From Oikopleura dioica (Eukaryota; Chordata; Appendicularia; Copelata; Oikopleuridae), in assembly GCA_907165135.1 (NCBI GenBank), contig OU015569.1, positions 2,666,001 through 2,730,000 of the forward strand: a stretch of 64,000 nt of DNA, given 5' to 3'. Positions 57,346 to 64,000 of this stretch are shown piece by piece (the first letter of the stretch is position 1; every line of letters begins with the position of its first letter). The notes beneath the pieces are model-generated. The model was not told the origin of the DNA and made no database searches. It saw nothing but the letters and a program-made list of their open reading frames with translations. Made by a program: the position numbers and the translations under genes.

Positions 57346-64000
<6,655 letters not shown>

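Overview
The window looks like compact nuclear DNA of a larvacean tunicate, most likely Oikopleura or a close relative. Genes are split by many very short introns (about 40-80 bases is common) and lie close together on both strands. The recognisable proteins are animal/chordate in type: ASCL, TopBP1, IPMK, SPTLC2, NBEAL and GXYLT. Several introns fit their conserved protein families only if they are read as GA-AG, GC-AG or GG-AG, a habit reported for Oikopleura. The organism is inferred from these traits, not proven.

Left part (1-15300): a family-49 glycosyltransferase (+); a secreted cysteine-repeat protein and an SLC43-type transporter (-); a single-exon achaete-scute bHLH factor (+); a complete zinc pro-carboxypeptidase (-, 14 exons or more); and a RING-finger protein (-). 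Middle part (15700-33000): gene-poor and repeat-rich. It holds three large foldback elements, most copies of a small transposon family, an ankyrin-repeat locus and several unrecognised short genes. Right part (33000-64000): a complement-like trypsin protease (+), a RING protein related to the first one (+), then almost only minus-strand housekeeping genes: TopBP1-like, IPMK, a CCDC181-like coiled-coil protein, glucoside xylosyltransferase, an SGNH-hydrolase/RS-tail protein, serine palmitoyltransferase 2, and an NBEAL-type BEACH protein that runs off the right edge.

The most interesting signal is a family of small elements with ends CTGGGCTCGGCAACC...GGTTGCCGAGCCCAG and 8-bp target duplications. 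One copy (12589-12730) sits inside the coding sequence of the carboxypeptidase. Removing the element with one target duplication restores the conserved reading frame exactly, and that unit begins GC and ends AG, so the transposon itself appears to be an intron (an introner). A second, decayed copy (18211-18307) lies in an open frame and may be read through. A 1.8-kb hAT-like element (59742-61577, with a Tc1/mariner MITE nested inside) also interrupts the coding sequence of the NBEAL gene at a conserved motif.

The genes do not form one pathway. Spacing between same-strand genes is mostly 300-1100 bases, so there is no good case for an operon. Exon boundaries were set by hand from splice motifs, phase and family conservation. 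They are firm where exon lengths sum to a multiple of three and approximate elsewhere.
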